The position numbers and the translations under genes are program-made. Below are positions 17,804 through 26,747 of a stretch of DNA of 64,000 bases, piece by piece. The notes below the pieces were generated by a model. The model made no database searches. It was not told the DNA's origin and was given only the letters and a program-made list of their open reading frames with translations. Position 1 is the stretch's first letter. The number at the start of each line of letters is the position of its first letter. The stretch covers positions 62,001-126,000 of the forward strand of contig CANLWS010000009.1 in assembly GCA_947494925.1 (NCBI GenBank). Reading direction: 5' to 3'. Source of the stretch: an uncultured Alteromonadaceae bacterium. Lineage in GTDB: Bacteria; Pseudomonadota; Gammaproteobacteria; Enterobacterales; Alteromonadaceae.

Positions 17804-18883
17804 CTATGGATTTGCGTCAGTCTCAACTTTATCGAAAGGAAAAGTCAGCTGATAACTGTCATGGTTAGTTGGCAGACCCACATGCAGGCCTACTAACCTG
17901 ATCCCTCGCTGCGCTTTTCGTTGCAACGCCTCTTCCAGAAGTTCTACAAAATACCCCTTATCCAACTCTTTACACTTATGTTCAACTGTTGTCTGTTGAA
18001 AGTCATTAAATTTGAGTTTAACTCCCTGGCTTTGTATACGCATATTGGGCCTGGCATTTTTCAGGCGCTCCTCCAGCTTCGGATACAACACTTCTATCAT
18101 GTCCAAACAGGCTTGGTCGGTAAGTAGATCTTCTGCCAGAGTTCGCTCGACCCCAACAGATTTTCGCTCCCGGGACAGACTTAAATCCCGGTCATCAATA
18201 GCATGACTTCGATTCCAAATCACCGGACCAAATTTGCCAAACTTCTTAACCAGTTGATCGAGTGGGAAATCCCGGACATCAGCGCAGGTAAAAAGTCCCA
18301 GATGGTGCAGCTTCTGTACAGTCACCTTACCAACACCGGGGATTTTCCCGAGTGGCAAAGCCTTAACAAAGTCGTCCAGTTTGTCTGGCGTAATCACGCA
18401 AATACCATCTGGTTTATTTTCGTCGCTGGCAATCTTGGCGACAAATTTACAAGGTGCTACACCTGCAGAAGCAGTTAATCCTGTCTCATTGAAAATTGCC
18501 TGACGGATATCTTGTGCGATCAATGTTGCGCTGCCGGAAAATAAATTTGATTCGCTCACATCCAGATAGGCTTCATCTAGTGAGAGAGGTTCAATCTTGT
18601 CAGTATAGCGGGCGAAGATAGTGCGAATTTGTTTTGAGGTTTCCGCATAAACATCCATTCTACCTGGAACCAATACAAGGTGAGGACACAATTTTACAGC
18701 CTGAGCAGTAGCCATTGCAGAACGCACTCCAAACTTTCGAGCCGGGTAATTGCACGTTGAAATAACCCCGCGGCGATCTGCACTCCCGCCAATGGCTATT
18801 GGCACGTTGCGGAGTGAAGGATCATCCCGCATCTCCACTGCGGCATAAAAACAATCCATGTCGATGTGGATTATCTTGCGCAC
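17804..18883 (-). CDS. dinB: DNA polymerase IV, Y-family translesion polymerase
   Basis: 359 residues, the usual DinB length. It has the palm motif HIDMDCFYAAVEMRD with catalytic D8, the PLSLDEAYLDV motif with the Asp-Glu pair, the thumb HhH (PLGKIPGVGKVTVQKL) and a little-finger domain. It extends mismatched or lesion-stalled primer ends after DNA damage. The C-terminus (YQLTFPF) resembles the beta-clamp-binding tail QLxLxF seen in Pol IV, although here it is followed by eight more residues. A LexA box lies 18-33 bp upstream, so it should be SOS-induced. Confidence 0.95.
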   Translation of the reverse strand: MRKIIHIDMDCFYAAVEMRDDPSLRNVPIAIGGSADRRGVISTCNYPARKFGVRSAMATAQAVKLCPHLVLVPGRMDVYAETSKQIRTIFARYTDKIEPLSLDEAYLDVSESNLFSGSATLIAQDIRQAIFNETGLTASAGVAPCKFVAKIASDENKPDGICVITPDKLDDFVKALPLGKIPGVGKVTVQKLHHLGLFTCADVRDFPLDQLVKKFGKFGPVIWNRSHAIDDRDLSLSRERKSVGVERTLAEDLLTDQACLDMIEVLYPKLEERLKNARPNMRIQSQGVKLKFNDFQQTTVEHKCKELDKGYFVELLEEALQRKAQRGIRLVGLHVGLPTNHDSYQLTFPFDKVETDANP

Positions 18884-18900
18884 AGATGAATCCTGATTAG

Positions 18901-18916
18901 CTGTATTTATTTACAG
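18901..18916. promoter_or_regulatory. LexA (SOS) box of dinB
   Basis: CTGTATTTATTTACAG matches the gammaproteobacterial LexA consensus CTGT-N8-ACAG with an AT-rich centre. It lies 18 bp before the dinB start codon, where bound LexA would block the promoter. Confidence 0.85.
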
Positions 18917-18949
18917 GTATTTTCCTTGATATTTTCCGTTCGTCAATAA

Positions 18950-18975
18950 AAAAACGCCGGATACCCGGCGTTTTT
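18950..18975 (-). terminator. Intrinsic terminator after nqrM
   Basis: A perfect stem ACGCCGG / CCGGCGT with flanking A and T runs and a 4-nt loop. On the minus strand it follows the nqrM stop by about 18 bp and separates the nqr-apbE-nqrM transcript from the SOS-regulated dinB. Confidence 0.88.
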
Positions 18976-18993
18976 ACTTAAATTTTGTTTACA

Positions 18994-19227
18994 CTAAAGA
19001 ATTTGGTTCTGTTTCCATTCATCCAATTTCTTTTGGCGCATACTTTCCTTTTCCATTCGTGCCTTTTTACGATCACAAGGTTCCGGACAGTCGCATGCCT
19101 TTTCAATACCAAGGGCACCCAAACCGCCGCAGCTACCTGATATGGTTTTTTGCTGAACGATATAGCCTACCGCCATAGCAGATACCACAATAATAAAAAA
19201 CACAAATGCTAAAATAAACGTACTCAC
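18994..19227 (-). CDS. nqrM: Na+-NQR maturation protein NqrM (DUF539)
   Basis: 77 residues: one N-terminal membrane helix (residues 3-25), then a short cytoplasmic tail with the conserved cysteines SCGGL and CDCPEPC. NqrM is needed to place the iron centre coordinated by NqrD and NqrE, and the four cysteines are thought to deliver iron. It follows apbE by 14 bp, as in Vibrio and other Na+-NQR bacteria, so maturation factors and the complex are encoded together. Confidence 0.93.
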   Translation of the reverse strand: MSTFILAFVFFIIVVSAMAVGYIVQQKTISGSCGGLGALGIEKACDCPEPCDRKKARMEKESMRQKKLDEWKQNQIL

Positions 19228-19241
19228 TTCACTTCCTGATA

Positions 19242-20270
19242 CTACTGGTTAGTCTGAATATAGCGGGAGAAATTACCGCTAGTATACTCTTTAAACTCTC
19301 CCATTTCGCGGGTTATCAAGAGTACATCCAGGTTATTTTCTTTCGCAACAAGTAATGCTTCATCTTTGCCCATTACATTAAGGGCTGTGGCCAATCCATC
19401 CGCTGTCATGGACGATGGATGAACAACGGTCACCGCAACTAAATTATGACTGATAGGGTAACCCGTTCTAGGATCTATCAGATGTGAATAACGGACCCCA
19501 TCTTTCTCATAATAATTTCGATAATCACCTGACGTTGCTATCGCATTATTACCGATATTCAATAGCTGTTGCACTGCTCGTTCTGTGGTGATGGGTTTCT
19601 CGACAGCAATGATCCAACCCTTACCATCAGGCTTCTGCCCGGCAACACGCATTTCACCGCCTATCTCTACCAGATAAGTTGAAAAACCATATGACTGCAA
19701 CAATTCAGCTACCTTATCCACCGCGTAGCCTTTTGCGATTGTAGATAAATCCACATACAAACTCTGTTCAGTTTTAATCACAGCATCGTCCAGCAGCTGC
19801 AACTTATCCAGGCCGGTTTTGGCTTTGACATTGTCTATTGCTTTTTGTTCCGGCACAGATTCAGGTCGTGCTTCAGGACCAAAACCCCACAGATTCACCA
19901 ATGGGCCAACAGTCACATCAAGAATTCCGTTGCTCATCACTCCTAACCGGAGTGCTTCCCGCAAAACAAATAAGGTATCTTCTGACAATTTGAACGGCTC
20001 TGTGCTATCCCACTTATTAAATTTAGACAGCTCGGATTCAGGGTCATAGGTAGACATTTGTTGGTTAATCAGAACTAACAAGTTGTCTATTTCATTTTGA
20101 ATCGCCTGGCTATCTGCTTCCTGCTCGGAATAGAATTTGATGCTATAGGTCGTCCCCATTGTTCGGCCGGTAAGGTGGGTCGCAGCTGAAGGTTCTGGTT
20201 GACTGGTAAGTAGGAGAATCGACCCAATCACCACGATCAGAACCAGGTAATAAGCTCTGTATTTTAACAT
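19242..20270 (-). CDS. apbE: FAD:protein FMN transferase
   Basis: 342 residues. An N-terminal membrane anchor (residues 6-23) has no lipobox cysteine, unlike many ApbE lipoproteins. Motifs include GRTMGTTYSIKF, STIAKGYAVDKV, GGEMRVAG, HLIDPRTGYPI and TADGLATALNVMG, covering FAD and Mg2+ binding. It transfers FMN from FAD to a threonine in the periplasm-facing parts of NqrB and NqrC; both targets with SGAT motifs are encoded just upstream. A terminator-like hairpin lies only 19 bp before its ATG, so read-through or attenuation may set its expression. Confidence 0.95.
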   Translation of the reverse strand: MLKYRAYYLVLIVVIGSILLLTSQPEPSAATHLTGRTMGTTYSIKFYSEQEADSQAIQNEIDNLLVLINQQMSTYDPESELSKFNKWDSTEPFKLSEDTLFVLREALRLGVMSNGILDVTVGPLVNLWGFGPEARPESVPEQKAIDNVKAKTGLDKLQLLDDAVIKTEQSLYVDLSTIAKGYAVDKVAELLQSYGFSTYLVEIGGEMRVAGQKPDGKGWIIAVEKPITTERAVQQLLNIGNNAIATSGDYRNYYEKDGVRYSHLIDPRTGYPISHNLVAVTVVHPSSMTADGLATALNVMGKDEALLVAKENNLDVLLITREMGEFKEYTSGNFSRYIQTNQ

Positions 20271-20289
20271 TCTTTTGGTAACCTAAAAC

Positions 20290-20310
20290 AAAAGGGCCTG
20301 CGGCCCTTTT
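20290..20310 (-). terminator. Terminator-like hairpin in the apbE leader
   Basis: AAAAGGGCC / GGCCCTTTT form a 9-bp stem with a 3-nt loop. On the minus strand it is followed by GTTTTAGG. It lies about 280 bp after the nqrF stop and 19 bp before the apbE ATG, leaving no room for a promoter between hairpin and gene. It therefore ends the nqr transcript and must also be passed by any RNA that expresses apbE. Confidence 0.75.
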
Positions 20311-20501
20311 CTTATTCTTTATATCGGATTATTCGGTTGATAATTAATATTCAGCCTAATTTTGTAAGTTATCGACCCACTAACTCAAAACAACGCTAGA
20401 GGACTTCAAAAAAGAACGAAGAATATGGTTATCTAACAAGGCTTTGGTTTTTCCATTCCAAAAGCTATTTTTGTTTGCAATTTGGTTCGCTAGCTAGGCC
20501 T

Positions 20502-20558
20502 TGGTCAATTTTCGACGCGGAACGTACGCTTTTGTACTTGAGCATCGAAAATTGGCCA
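20502..20558 (-). repeat. Long imperfect hairpin in the nqrF 3' untranslated region
   Basis: The outer arms (20502-20515 and 20545-20558, TGG(T/C)CAATTTTCGA) pair over 14 bases with one mismatch. On the minus-strand transcript the stem extends to about 17 pairs including one G-U. An inner GTAC/GTAC stem lies in the loop. The hairpin starts about 34 bp after the nqrF stop. The rest of the 321-bp gap between nqrF and apbE holds a plausible apbE promoter (TTGAGT, 16 bp, TACAAA on the minus strand around 20365-20395) and the terminator-like hairpin. Confidence 0.6.
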
Positions 20559-20591
20559 GTAACGCAGTTAGAGAGTCAAAAGACAAGTTCT

Positions 20592-21824
20592 CTAGCCACC
20601 AAAGTCATCCAACATTATATTTTCATCCTCAACACCCAAATCTTTCAGCATGTTGATGACGGCTGCGTTCATCATAGGTGGACCACACATGTAGAATTCA
20701 CAATCTTCTGGCGCGGGGTGGTCTTTCAGATAGTTCTCTAACAGAACATTGTGAATGAAACCGGTGTAACCTTCCCAATTGTCTTCAGGTTGCGGATCAG
20801 ATAATGCGACGTGCCATTTAAAGTTTTCGTTTTCTTTATCCAGCATATCGAAATCTTCTACATAGAACATTTCGCGCAAGGAACGTGCACCATACCAGAA
20901 CGTAATTTTACGGTCAGACTTCAGGCGTCTCAACTGATCGAAGATGTGTGAACGCATGGGTGCCATACCTGCACCACCACCTACGAAGACCATTTCGGCA
21001 TCAGTATCTTTGGCAAAGAACTCACCAAATGGGCCTGAAATAGTGGCTTTGTCACCTTCTTTAAGATCCCAAATGTAGGAAGACATTTTACCTGCAGGCA
21101 GGCTCAGATTATTAGGCGGCGGCGTAGCAATACGCACGTTCAACATAATAATGCCTTCTTCTTCGGGATAGTTAGCCATTGAGTAAGCACGAATCGTTTC
21201 TTCGTCTACTTTGGATTCAATATCGAAGAAACCAAAACGTTCCCAATCCGGCTTGTACTCATCAGGAATGTCATAGTCTTTATACTTGACGTGATGAGGT
21301 GGAGCTTCGATTTGAATGTAACCACCCGCACGGAATGGCACACTCTCACCATCTGGAACGGCAAGCTTAAGCTCTTTGATAAAGGTGGCTTTGTTGTCAT
21401 TGGAAATAACAGCACAGTCCCATTTTTTAATCCCAAACACTTCTTCAGGAAGTTGGATATCCATGTCCTGCTTAATCGCAACCTGACAGGATAAACGACA
21501 GCCTTCTCTGGCTTCACGCTTACTTATGTGGTCCAGTTCAGTCGGCAGGATTTCACCACCACCCGACTTAATGTGGACTTCACATTGACCGCAAGAACCG
21601 CCTCCACCACAGGCAGAAGATACAAAGATACCTGAATCTGCCAAGGCACCAAGCAGCTTGCCGCCTGGTGATGCGGTGATTGCTTTTTCAGGATCACCAT
21701 TGATAGTTATAGTCACGTCACCTGACGGGACCAACTTTGATTTGGCGAACATGATGATCAACACTAACGCAAGCACGATAGCGATGAACATGCCTACACC
21801 AAGGTAAATTTCAACTTGATTCAT
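20592..21824 (-). CDS. nqrF: Na+-translocating NADH:quinone reductase subunit F
   Basis: 410 residues. N-terminal membrane helix (5-26), a 2Fe-2S ferredoxin domain with ligands C72, C78, C81 and C113 ([11 protein letters not shown] ... SC), an FAD-binding domain with RAYSMANYP, and an NADH-binding domain with [10 protein letters not shown] and CGPPMM. NqrF takes electrons from NADH and passes them through FAD and the 2Fe-2S centre into the membrane part. It is the last gene of the nqrABCDEF operon. The terminal GG (DDFGG) is as in other NqrF proteins. Confidence 0.97.
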   Translation of the reverse strand: MNQVEIYLGVGMFIAIVLALVLIIMFAKSKLVPSGDVTITINGDPEKAITASPGGKLLGALADSGIFVSSACGGGGSCGQCEVHIKSGGGEILPTELDHISKREAREGCRLSCQVAIKQDMDIQLPEEVFGIKKWDCAVISNDNKATFIKELKLAVPDGESVPFRAGGYIQIEAPPHHVKYKDYDIPDEYKPDWERFGFFDIESKVDEETIRAYSMANYPEEEGIIMLNVRIATPPPNNLSLPAGKMSSYIWDLKEGDKATISGPFGEFFAKDTDAEMVFVGGGAGMAPMRSHIFDQLRRLKSDRKITFWYGARSLREMFYVEDFDMLDKENENFKWHVALSDPQPEDNWEGYTGFIHNVLLENYLKDHPAPEDCEFYMCGPPMMNAAVINMLKDLGVEDENIMLDDFGG

Positions 21825-21845
21825 TCAATTGCTCCTCAGTGCTTA

Positions 21846-22454
21846 TTACAATGCAACGCCGGTGAAAGACTGGAAACCCAGTGCCATCAATCCAGCAATC
21901 ATAAATACAGAACCTAAACCACGAATACCTTCTGGCATATCTGCGTATTTCAGTTTTTCGCGAACCGCCGCCAACAAGGTGATAGCGATAGCCCAACCCA
22001 GTCCACTACCAATTCCGTAAACAACGCTTTCACCCAAGGTGTATTCACGTTGAACGGCAAAGGCCACGCCACCGAAAATTGCACAGTTTACTGTGATTAG
22101 GGGCAAGAAAATTCCTAGCGCGTTATATAAGGCTGGGAAGAACTTATCCAAACTCATTTCCAGGATCTGCACCAACGCAGCTATTACGCCGATAAAGGTC
22201 AGAAAGTTCAAAAAGCTAAGATCTGCTTCAGGGAAACCTGCCCAGGCCAGCGCCCCAGGAGCAAGAATGTTGACATAAATGATCTGGTTAACAGGAACTG
22301 AAATACCCAGTACCACGACAACCGCAACACCTAGTCCCATGGCGGTTTTCACTTTTTTGGAAACGGCCAGGAAAGTACACATCCCCAGGAATAAGGACAG
22401 TGCCATGTTTTCGATGAAAACAGAGCGTACAAACAAACTAATATAATGTTCCAT
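21846..22454 (-). CDS. nqrE: Na+-translocating NADH:quinone reductase subunit E
   Basis: 202 residues, six membrane segments, Rnf/Nqr family (RnfA-like). The conserved cysteine in the first half ([11 protein letters not shown], residue 26) and a second in NCAIFGG (about residue 120) match the Cys pair that, with the NqrD pair, holds the intramembrane iron centre. It is followed by nqrF after 21 bp and preceded by nqrD after 3 bp. Confidence 0.97.
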   Translation of the reverse strand: MEHYISLFVRSVFIENMALSLFLGMCTFLAVSKKVKTAMGLGVAVVVVLGISVPVNQIIYVNILAPGALAWAGFPEADLSFLNFLTFIGVIAALVQILEMSLDKFFPALYNALGIFLPLITVNCAIFGGVAFAVQREYTLGESVVYGIGSGLGWAIAITLLAAVREKLKYADMPEGIRGLGSVFMIAGLMALGFQSFTGVAL

Positions 22455-22457
22455 CGA

Positions 22458-23090
22458 TTACTCCTTCGGCTCTACTTGGTCAGGACGGATTGTACGAATG
22501 AACCAAATCAATCCACCAATAAGGAAGAAAGAACTAAATGGTAAAATCAACAAGCCATTACCTTGATACCAGCCACCGTTTTGAATCAGCGGAAGTATTT
22601 CGAAGCCTAAAATGGTGCCAAAGCCAAACAGTTCTTTTATCGTACCAATAACAACAAGTACAAATGAATAACCTAGGCCATTACCGATCCCGTCCATAAA
22701 ACTCATCATTGGGGGACTTTTCATCGCATAAGCTTCAGCTCGTCCCATAACGATACAGTTGGTGATGATCAAACCAACAAATACCGATAGCTCTTTCGCT
22801 ATCGCATATGAGTAAGCCTGTAATACTTGGTCAACCACTATTACCAGAGAAGCAATGATGGTCATTTGAATAATGATCCTCACGCTCGACGGTATCTGGT
22901 TACGAATCAGTGAAATAAATAAATTTGAAAACGCGCATACTGTCGTCAATGCTAACGACATAACCAGTGCGGTTTCTAGCTTGGTGGTGATTGCCAATGC
23001 AGAGCACACACCAAGTACTTGTAGAGCAATAGGGTTACTGTCCAGGATCGGCCCAAACAATACCTTTTTCATTTCTTTAGTATCAGCCAT
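22458..23090 (-). CDS. nqrD: Na+-translocating NADH:quinone reductase subunit D
   Basis: 210 residues, six membrane segments, homologous to RnfE. Conserved cysteines occur in [14 protein letters not shown] (residue 29) and [14 protein letters not shown] (about residue 112), the partners of those in NqrE for the iron centre that relays electrons between NqrF and the NqrC FMN. The start overlaps no neighbour; nqrC ends 12 bp upstream and nqrE begins 3 bp after the stop. Confidence 0.97.
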   Translation of the reverse strand: MADTKEMKKVLFGPILDSNPIALQVLGVCSALAITTKLETALVMSLALTTVCAFSNLFISLIRNQIPSSVRIIIQMTIIASLVIVVDQVLQAYSYAIAKELSVFVGLIITNCIVMGRAEAYAMKSPPMMSFMDGIGNGLGYSFVLVVIGTIKELFGFGTILGFEILPLIQNGGWYQGNGLLILPFSSFFLIGGLIWFIRTIRPDQVEPKE

Positions 23091-23102
23091 TGTCTAAACC
23101 TC

Positions 23103-23861
23103 TTAAGATTTCCAGGATTGTTTAGTGAGATAAGGCTTGAAGCCATTCTCGCCCAGCCAGTAGGTTAATGTGTTTTGCACACCGTTACTGGTTAGTGTTG
23201 CACCTGAGAGCGCATCCACAGCGTAGGTATTATCTGGTCCGGCATTTTTCTTCACTTGAATAGCAACTTCGCCATTGTCGTAAACTTTTTTGCCGCTCCA
23301 TTTTGCTTTCCAGCTGGGATTTAAGATCTCCGCACCTAGCCCTGGTGTTTCTTTATGCTTGTAATAAACCAGTTCTTTAACAGTATTGCCATCTGCGTCC
23401 AATGCCAGGAAGCCGTACATAAGATCCCAAAGACCACTTCCGTGAACTGGCAAGATGACACGTTCAACATTTCCAGCTTCATTCTTCACAATGTAAACGC
23501 TGGCAATATTCGCTCGACTCAGGAAGCCAATGTTTTTCCCTTCGACCTTACTACTTAGTTGTGGGTCTTTCGCTGACTTGTACATGTCGTAGCCGCTGTG
23601 AGGGGCTTCAACATAGGCACCTGTTGCCAGGTCAACAAACCGTTCTTCAACGAATTTTTCGTAGGTTCCGGCGATATCGCCTGCTGCTTTTTCGGTTAAG
23701 CCTGCGGCTTCGATAATGTTGGTTTGCTTATCCAGAGCGGCATTAGTTTGCTGCAAAGAGCGAAGACCAACTGCGGCACCGGAGACAACAATAGAACAGA
23801 CCAGACAGACTGCCAGCACTACCCCGATAGTTTTACCTAATGTTTCTTTTTTAGCCGACAC
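23103..23861 (-). CDS. nqrC: Na+-translocating NADH:quinone reductase subunit C
   Basis: 252 residues from GTG at 23861, chosen because GGAGG lies 8 bases upstream and the protein then begins [14 protein letters not shown] as in other NqrC proteins. The longer frame back to 23930 lies inside nqrB. One N-terminal membrane helix (8-34) is followed by a periplasmic FMN-binding domain with SGATLT, where T222 is the predicted FMN attachment residue installed by ApbE. The 5' end overlaps the nqrB stop by 11 bp. Confidence 0.96.
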   Translation of the reverse strand: MSAKKETLGKTIGVVLAVCLVCSIVVSGAAVGLRSLQQTNAALDKQTNIIEAAGLTEKAAGDIAGTYEKFVEERFVDLATGAYVEAPHSGYDMYKSAKDPQLSSKVEGKNIGFLSRANIASVYIVKNEAGNVERVILPVHGSGLWDLMYGFLALDADGNTVKELVYYKHKETPGLGAEILNPSWKAKWSGKKVYDNGEVAIQVKKNAGPDNTYAVDALSGATLTSNGVQNTLTYWLGENGFKPYLTKQSWKS

Positions 23862-25059
23862 GAGCAATCCTCCGCTTGATATTACTTTGCGCCACAAAAT
23901 AATCGAACAATGGCGCCCAAAGGTTGGCAAACAGAATTGCCAGCATCATTCCTTCAGGGAAAGCAGGATTAAGCACTCGTATCATGACTGTCATGAAGCC
24001 AATCATGATGCCATATGCCCACTTACCTTTATTGGTGAATGAGGCAGAAACCGGGTCAGTTGCCATGAAAAACATACCAAAAGCAAATCCGCCTAACACA
24101 ATGTGCCAATGCCAGGGCATTGCAAACATCGCATTAGTCTCGCTGCCAATCATATTTAGCAGTGTACTGAAGAAGGTCGCACCTATCAGTACCCCGAGTA
24201 CAATTCGCCACGAAGCAATACGCAGGTAAATGATAAACAAGCCACCAAGCATCAGCATTAGCGTAGATACTTCACCTACTGAACCTTGGATGTTGCCAAA
24301 GAACGCCTGCCACCACATTTCCATGTTGCTGTAATCAAGACCGCCAGCTGCAGCCTGACCAAGCCAGGTTGCGCCAGAGAAGCCATCAGCAGCTGTCCAG
24401 ATTGCATCGCCTGAAATTTGTGCAGGGTAAGCAAAATAGAGGAAAGCACGACCTGACAGCGCAGGGTTGAGGAAGTTACGGCCTGTACCACCAAAAATTT
24501 CTTTAGCGATAACAACACCAAAGGTGATGCCTAAAGCTACCTGCCAAAGAGGAATAGTCGCTGGTAAAGTCAATGCGAACAGTACAGACGTAACAAAGAA
24601 ACCTTCGTTCACTTCATGTTTACGCACCGAGGCAAACAAAACTTCCCAGAACCCACCAACAATAAAGGTAGTAGCGTAAATAGGCACAAAGAAGCAGGCA
24701 CCGTAAATCATTTTACCGAGCCAACCAACAGCATCATTGCCTAATTCGCCACCTAAGGCGCTAAACAAGTTTGCCTGCCATATATCAGGCAATGCGCCAG
24801 CACCGGCAAGGATAGCATCGTGAGCCTGTGCCCCTATGTTATACATGCCATAGAACATCGCTGGGAATGTCGCCATCCAAACCAGGATCATGATACGTTT
24901 TAAATCGATACTGTCTTTAACGTGGGTAGTCGATTTAGTTACTTTACCTGGTGTATAGAAAACGGTTGCTGCAGCTTCATAAAGTGCGTACCACTTCTCG
25001 TGTTTACCACCTGGTTCAAAGTCAGGTTCAATTTTTTCTAAATACTCTTTTAAACCCAT
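23851..25059 (-). CDS. nqrB: Na+-translocating NADH:quinone reductase subunit B
   Basis: 402 residues from the ATG at 25059 ([14 protein letters not shown]), which is right after the nqrA stop; an upstream in-frame ATG at 25092 lies inside nqrA and is rejected. About ten membrane helices. [10 protein letters not shown] holds T231, the predicted covalent FMN site. NqrB carries FMN and riboflavin and forms the Na+ path. The order nqrA-B-C-D-E-F and short spacings match Vibrio and Alteromonas operons. Confidence 0.97.
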   Translation of the reverse strand: MGLKEYLEKIEPDFEPGGKHEKWYALYEAAATVFYTPGKVTKSTTHVKDSIDLKRIMILVWMATFPAMFYGMYNIGAQAHDAILAGAGALPDIWQANLFSALGGELGNDAVGWLGKMIYGACFFVPIYATTFIVGGFWEVLFASVRKHEVNEGFFVTSVLFALTLPATIPLWQVALGITFGVVIAKEIFGGTGRNFLNPALSGRAFLYFAYPAQISGDAIWTAADGFSGATWLGQAAAGGLDYSNMEMWWQAFFGNIQGSVGEVSTLMLMLGGLFIIYLRIASWRIVLGVLIGATFFSTLLNMIGSETNAMFAMPWHWHIVLGGFAFGMFFMATDPVSASFTNKGKWAYGIMIGFMTVMIRVLNPAFPEGMMLAILFANLWAPLFDYFVAQSNIKRRIARVG

Positions 25060-25061
25060 GA

Positions 25062-26402
25062 TTACCCCTCTTTCTCGATAGTCGTGAGGCACTCACGTAA
25101 AATCGGGCCGTAGTTATATTTGCCTGGACAGACATATGTGCACAGAGCCAAATCTTCTTCATCAAGCTCCAGACAACCAAGTGTCTGTGCACCATCGGTG
25201 TCACCGGAGATCATGTCACGCAACAACAATGTCGGTAAAATATCCAGTGGCATAATGCGTTCGTAATTGCCAATTGGTACCATAGAACGATCTGAACCAT
25301 TGGTCGTTGTCGTCATGTCGAACAACTTCTTAGGACTTAAGTGAGCAAGATAAGCACGGGTAATGGAATGCATAGTTACACCCGGTTTCAACCAGCCGAA
25401 TAACTCTTTTTCACGTCCCTCTAGCAACAATGAAACCTGAGTGTGATAACGACCTAGATAGCCATGTACACCATGAGCGTGAGTTCCTTGAAGAACGGAT
25501 CCGGATACGACACGCACTTCACCATCAGCCTTTTCAGAAGCAGATAATTCAGTACAGTCAGCACCTTGCAGTGTTCGGATCAAACGGGGGTTTTTAGCAG
25601 CAGGTCCGCCAATCGAAATGACACGATTGCTGTCAATTTCGCCTGTTGTAAACAAGGCACCAATTGCAATCACATCCTGGTAGCCAAGATGCCAGACTGT
25701 TTTACTGGAATCGACTGCGTCAAGGTGGTGAATGTGTGTACCCACTAAACCGGCGGGGTGTGGTCCGGCAAACTCATGGACTTCAGCCTGGGAATTACCA
25801 ACTGATACGTTGGCACCAGATGCTTTAGTGACAAACAATTTTCCTTCAGTCAAACGCTTGATCACTGTCAACCCGTTTTCGAAGTCAGCCTGGCGATCAG
25901 CAATTATCACCTCAGGATCCGCAGCGAGAGGGTTGGTATCCATCCCATTGACGAAAATGGAATGAGGCACACTACCGATACCGGGGATTTTGCTAAATGG
26001 ACGCGTTCTGAAAGCAGCCCAAAGACCGGAATCTACAAGTGTCTTTTCTACTGCACTGCGATCTAGGGATGATAACTGAGCCACATCAACCTTATCGAAG
26101 GTTTCCTGGTCGTTACCCTCCAACTGTATCACAACTGACTGCAATACACGCTTTGCACCACGGTTAATTTCCACAACTTTACCGGCTGCCGGTGCAGTGA
26201 TCTTAACGCCAGGATTCTTTTTATCTTCAAACAAATCCTGACCTTTTTTCACTACATCATCCACCTGAACAAACATGGTAGGACGCAAGCCGACGTATTC
26301 TTCTCCCAATACAGCAACTCGTGTGACAGCAGGACCGTCATGAATTTGCTGTTGAGGGGCTCCCTGGATCGGGAGGTCTAACCCTTTTTTGATTTTAATC
26401 AT
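25062..26402 (-). CDS. nqrA: Na+-translocating NADH:quinone reductase subunit A
   Basis: 446 residues from the ATG at 26402 ([16 protein letters not shown]), the conserved NqrA start; four extra residues are possible upstream. A peripheral subunit with no cofactor, related to RnfC but lacking its Fe-S motifs, involved in quinone and inhibitor binding near the cytoplasmic face. First gene of the operon, with its promoter in the 345-bp gap upstream. Confidence 0.97.
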   Translation of the reverse strand: MIKIKKGLDLPIQGAPQQQIHDGPAVTRVAVLGEEYVGLRPTMFVQVDDVVKKGQDLFEDKKNPGVKITAPAAGKVVEINRGAKRVLQSVVIQLEGNDQETFDKVDVAQLSSLDRSAVEKTLVDSGLWAAFRTRPFSKIPGIGSVPHSIFVNGMDTNPLAADPEVIIADRQADFENGLTVIKRLTEGKLFVTKASGANVSVGNSQAEVHEFAGPHPAGLVGTHIHHLDAVDSSKTVWHLGYQDVIAIGALFTTGEIDSNRVISIGGPAAKNPRLIRTLQGADCTELSASEKADGEVRVVSGSVLQGTHAHGVHGYLGRYHTQVSLLLEGREKELFGWLKPGVTMHSITRAYLAHLSPKKLFDMTTTTNGSDRSMVPIGNYERIMPLDILPTLLLRDMISGDTDGAQTLGCLELDEEDLALCTYVCPGKYNYGPILRECLTTIEKEG

Positions 26403-26747
26403 ACGCAATAGCACTACTTATTTAATAAAAAACATCACGATCAGCCTCTTAAGCGTTAGCTCAAAAGCCTATTCGTAATGCTTCTTGTCTACTTAGATTA
26501 TTCATCGTTCGAAAGCGATGTCTCCGGTGAATACATGTGTGCATGTATTGGTCCCCACCCCTGCGAATTGTTTTTTTACAAATCAATCCCGCCTAACTCC
26601 GGAATTTTAGCATTAACAAGCCGGGTTGCGCCACGCTAAATGTGGCTAAATACCTTTTTTTGCTACATTTTTGTGCAAATTGGCGCGAATAATTATTGCT
26701 ACTCATTCTAGCAGTGAAGGAAACTTTTGCTTACAGCTAGGCCAAAT
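26403..26747. other. 345-bp non-coding region upstream of nqrA
   Basis: Holds the nqr promoter and possibly the end of the upstream transcript. Visible elements are an interrupted palindrome at 26530-26549, a CATCG/CGATG hairpin with a TTCGAA core at 26504-26521, and a GCCAC/GTGGC repeat near 26630-26650. No open frame with a ribosome-binding site was seen. Confidence 0.55.
26530..26549. promoter_or_regulatory. Interrupted palindrome upstream of the nqr operon
   Basis: AATACATG and CATGTATT are perfect 8-bp arms around a 4-bp spacer, about 130 bp upstream of the nqrA start. It is shaped like an operator for a dimeric regulator. There is no T-run after it, so it does not look like a terminator. 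Confidence 0.4.

Noticed and set aside
20314-20591. FMN riboswitch before apbE
   Set aside because: The conserved FMN aptamer segments are not visible; only hairpins and AT-rich sequence.
23862-23930. N-terminal extension of NqrC
   Set aside because: Lies inside nqrB, lacks a ribosome-binding site and does not fit NqrC; GTG at 23861 with GGAGG is preferred.
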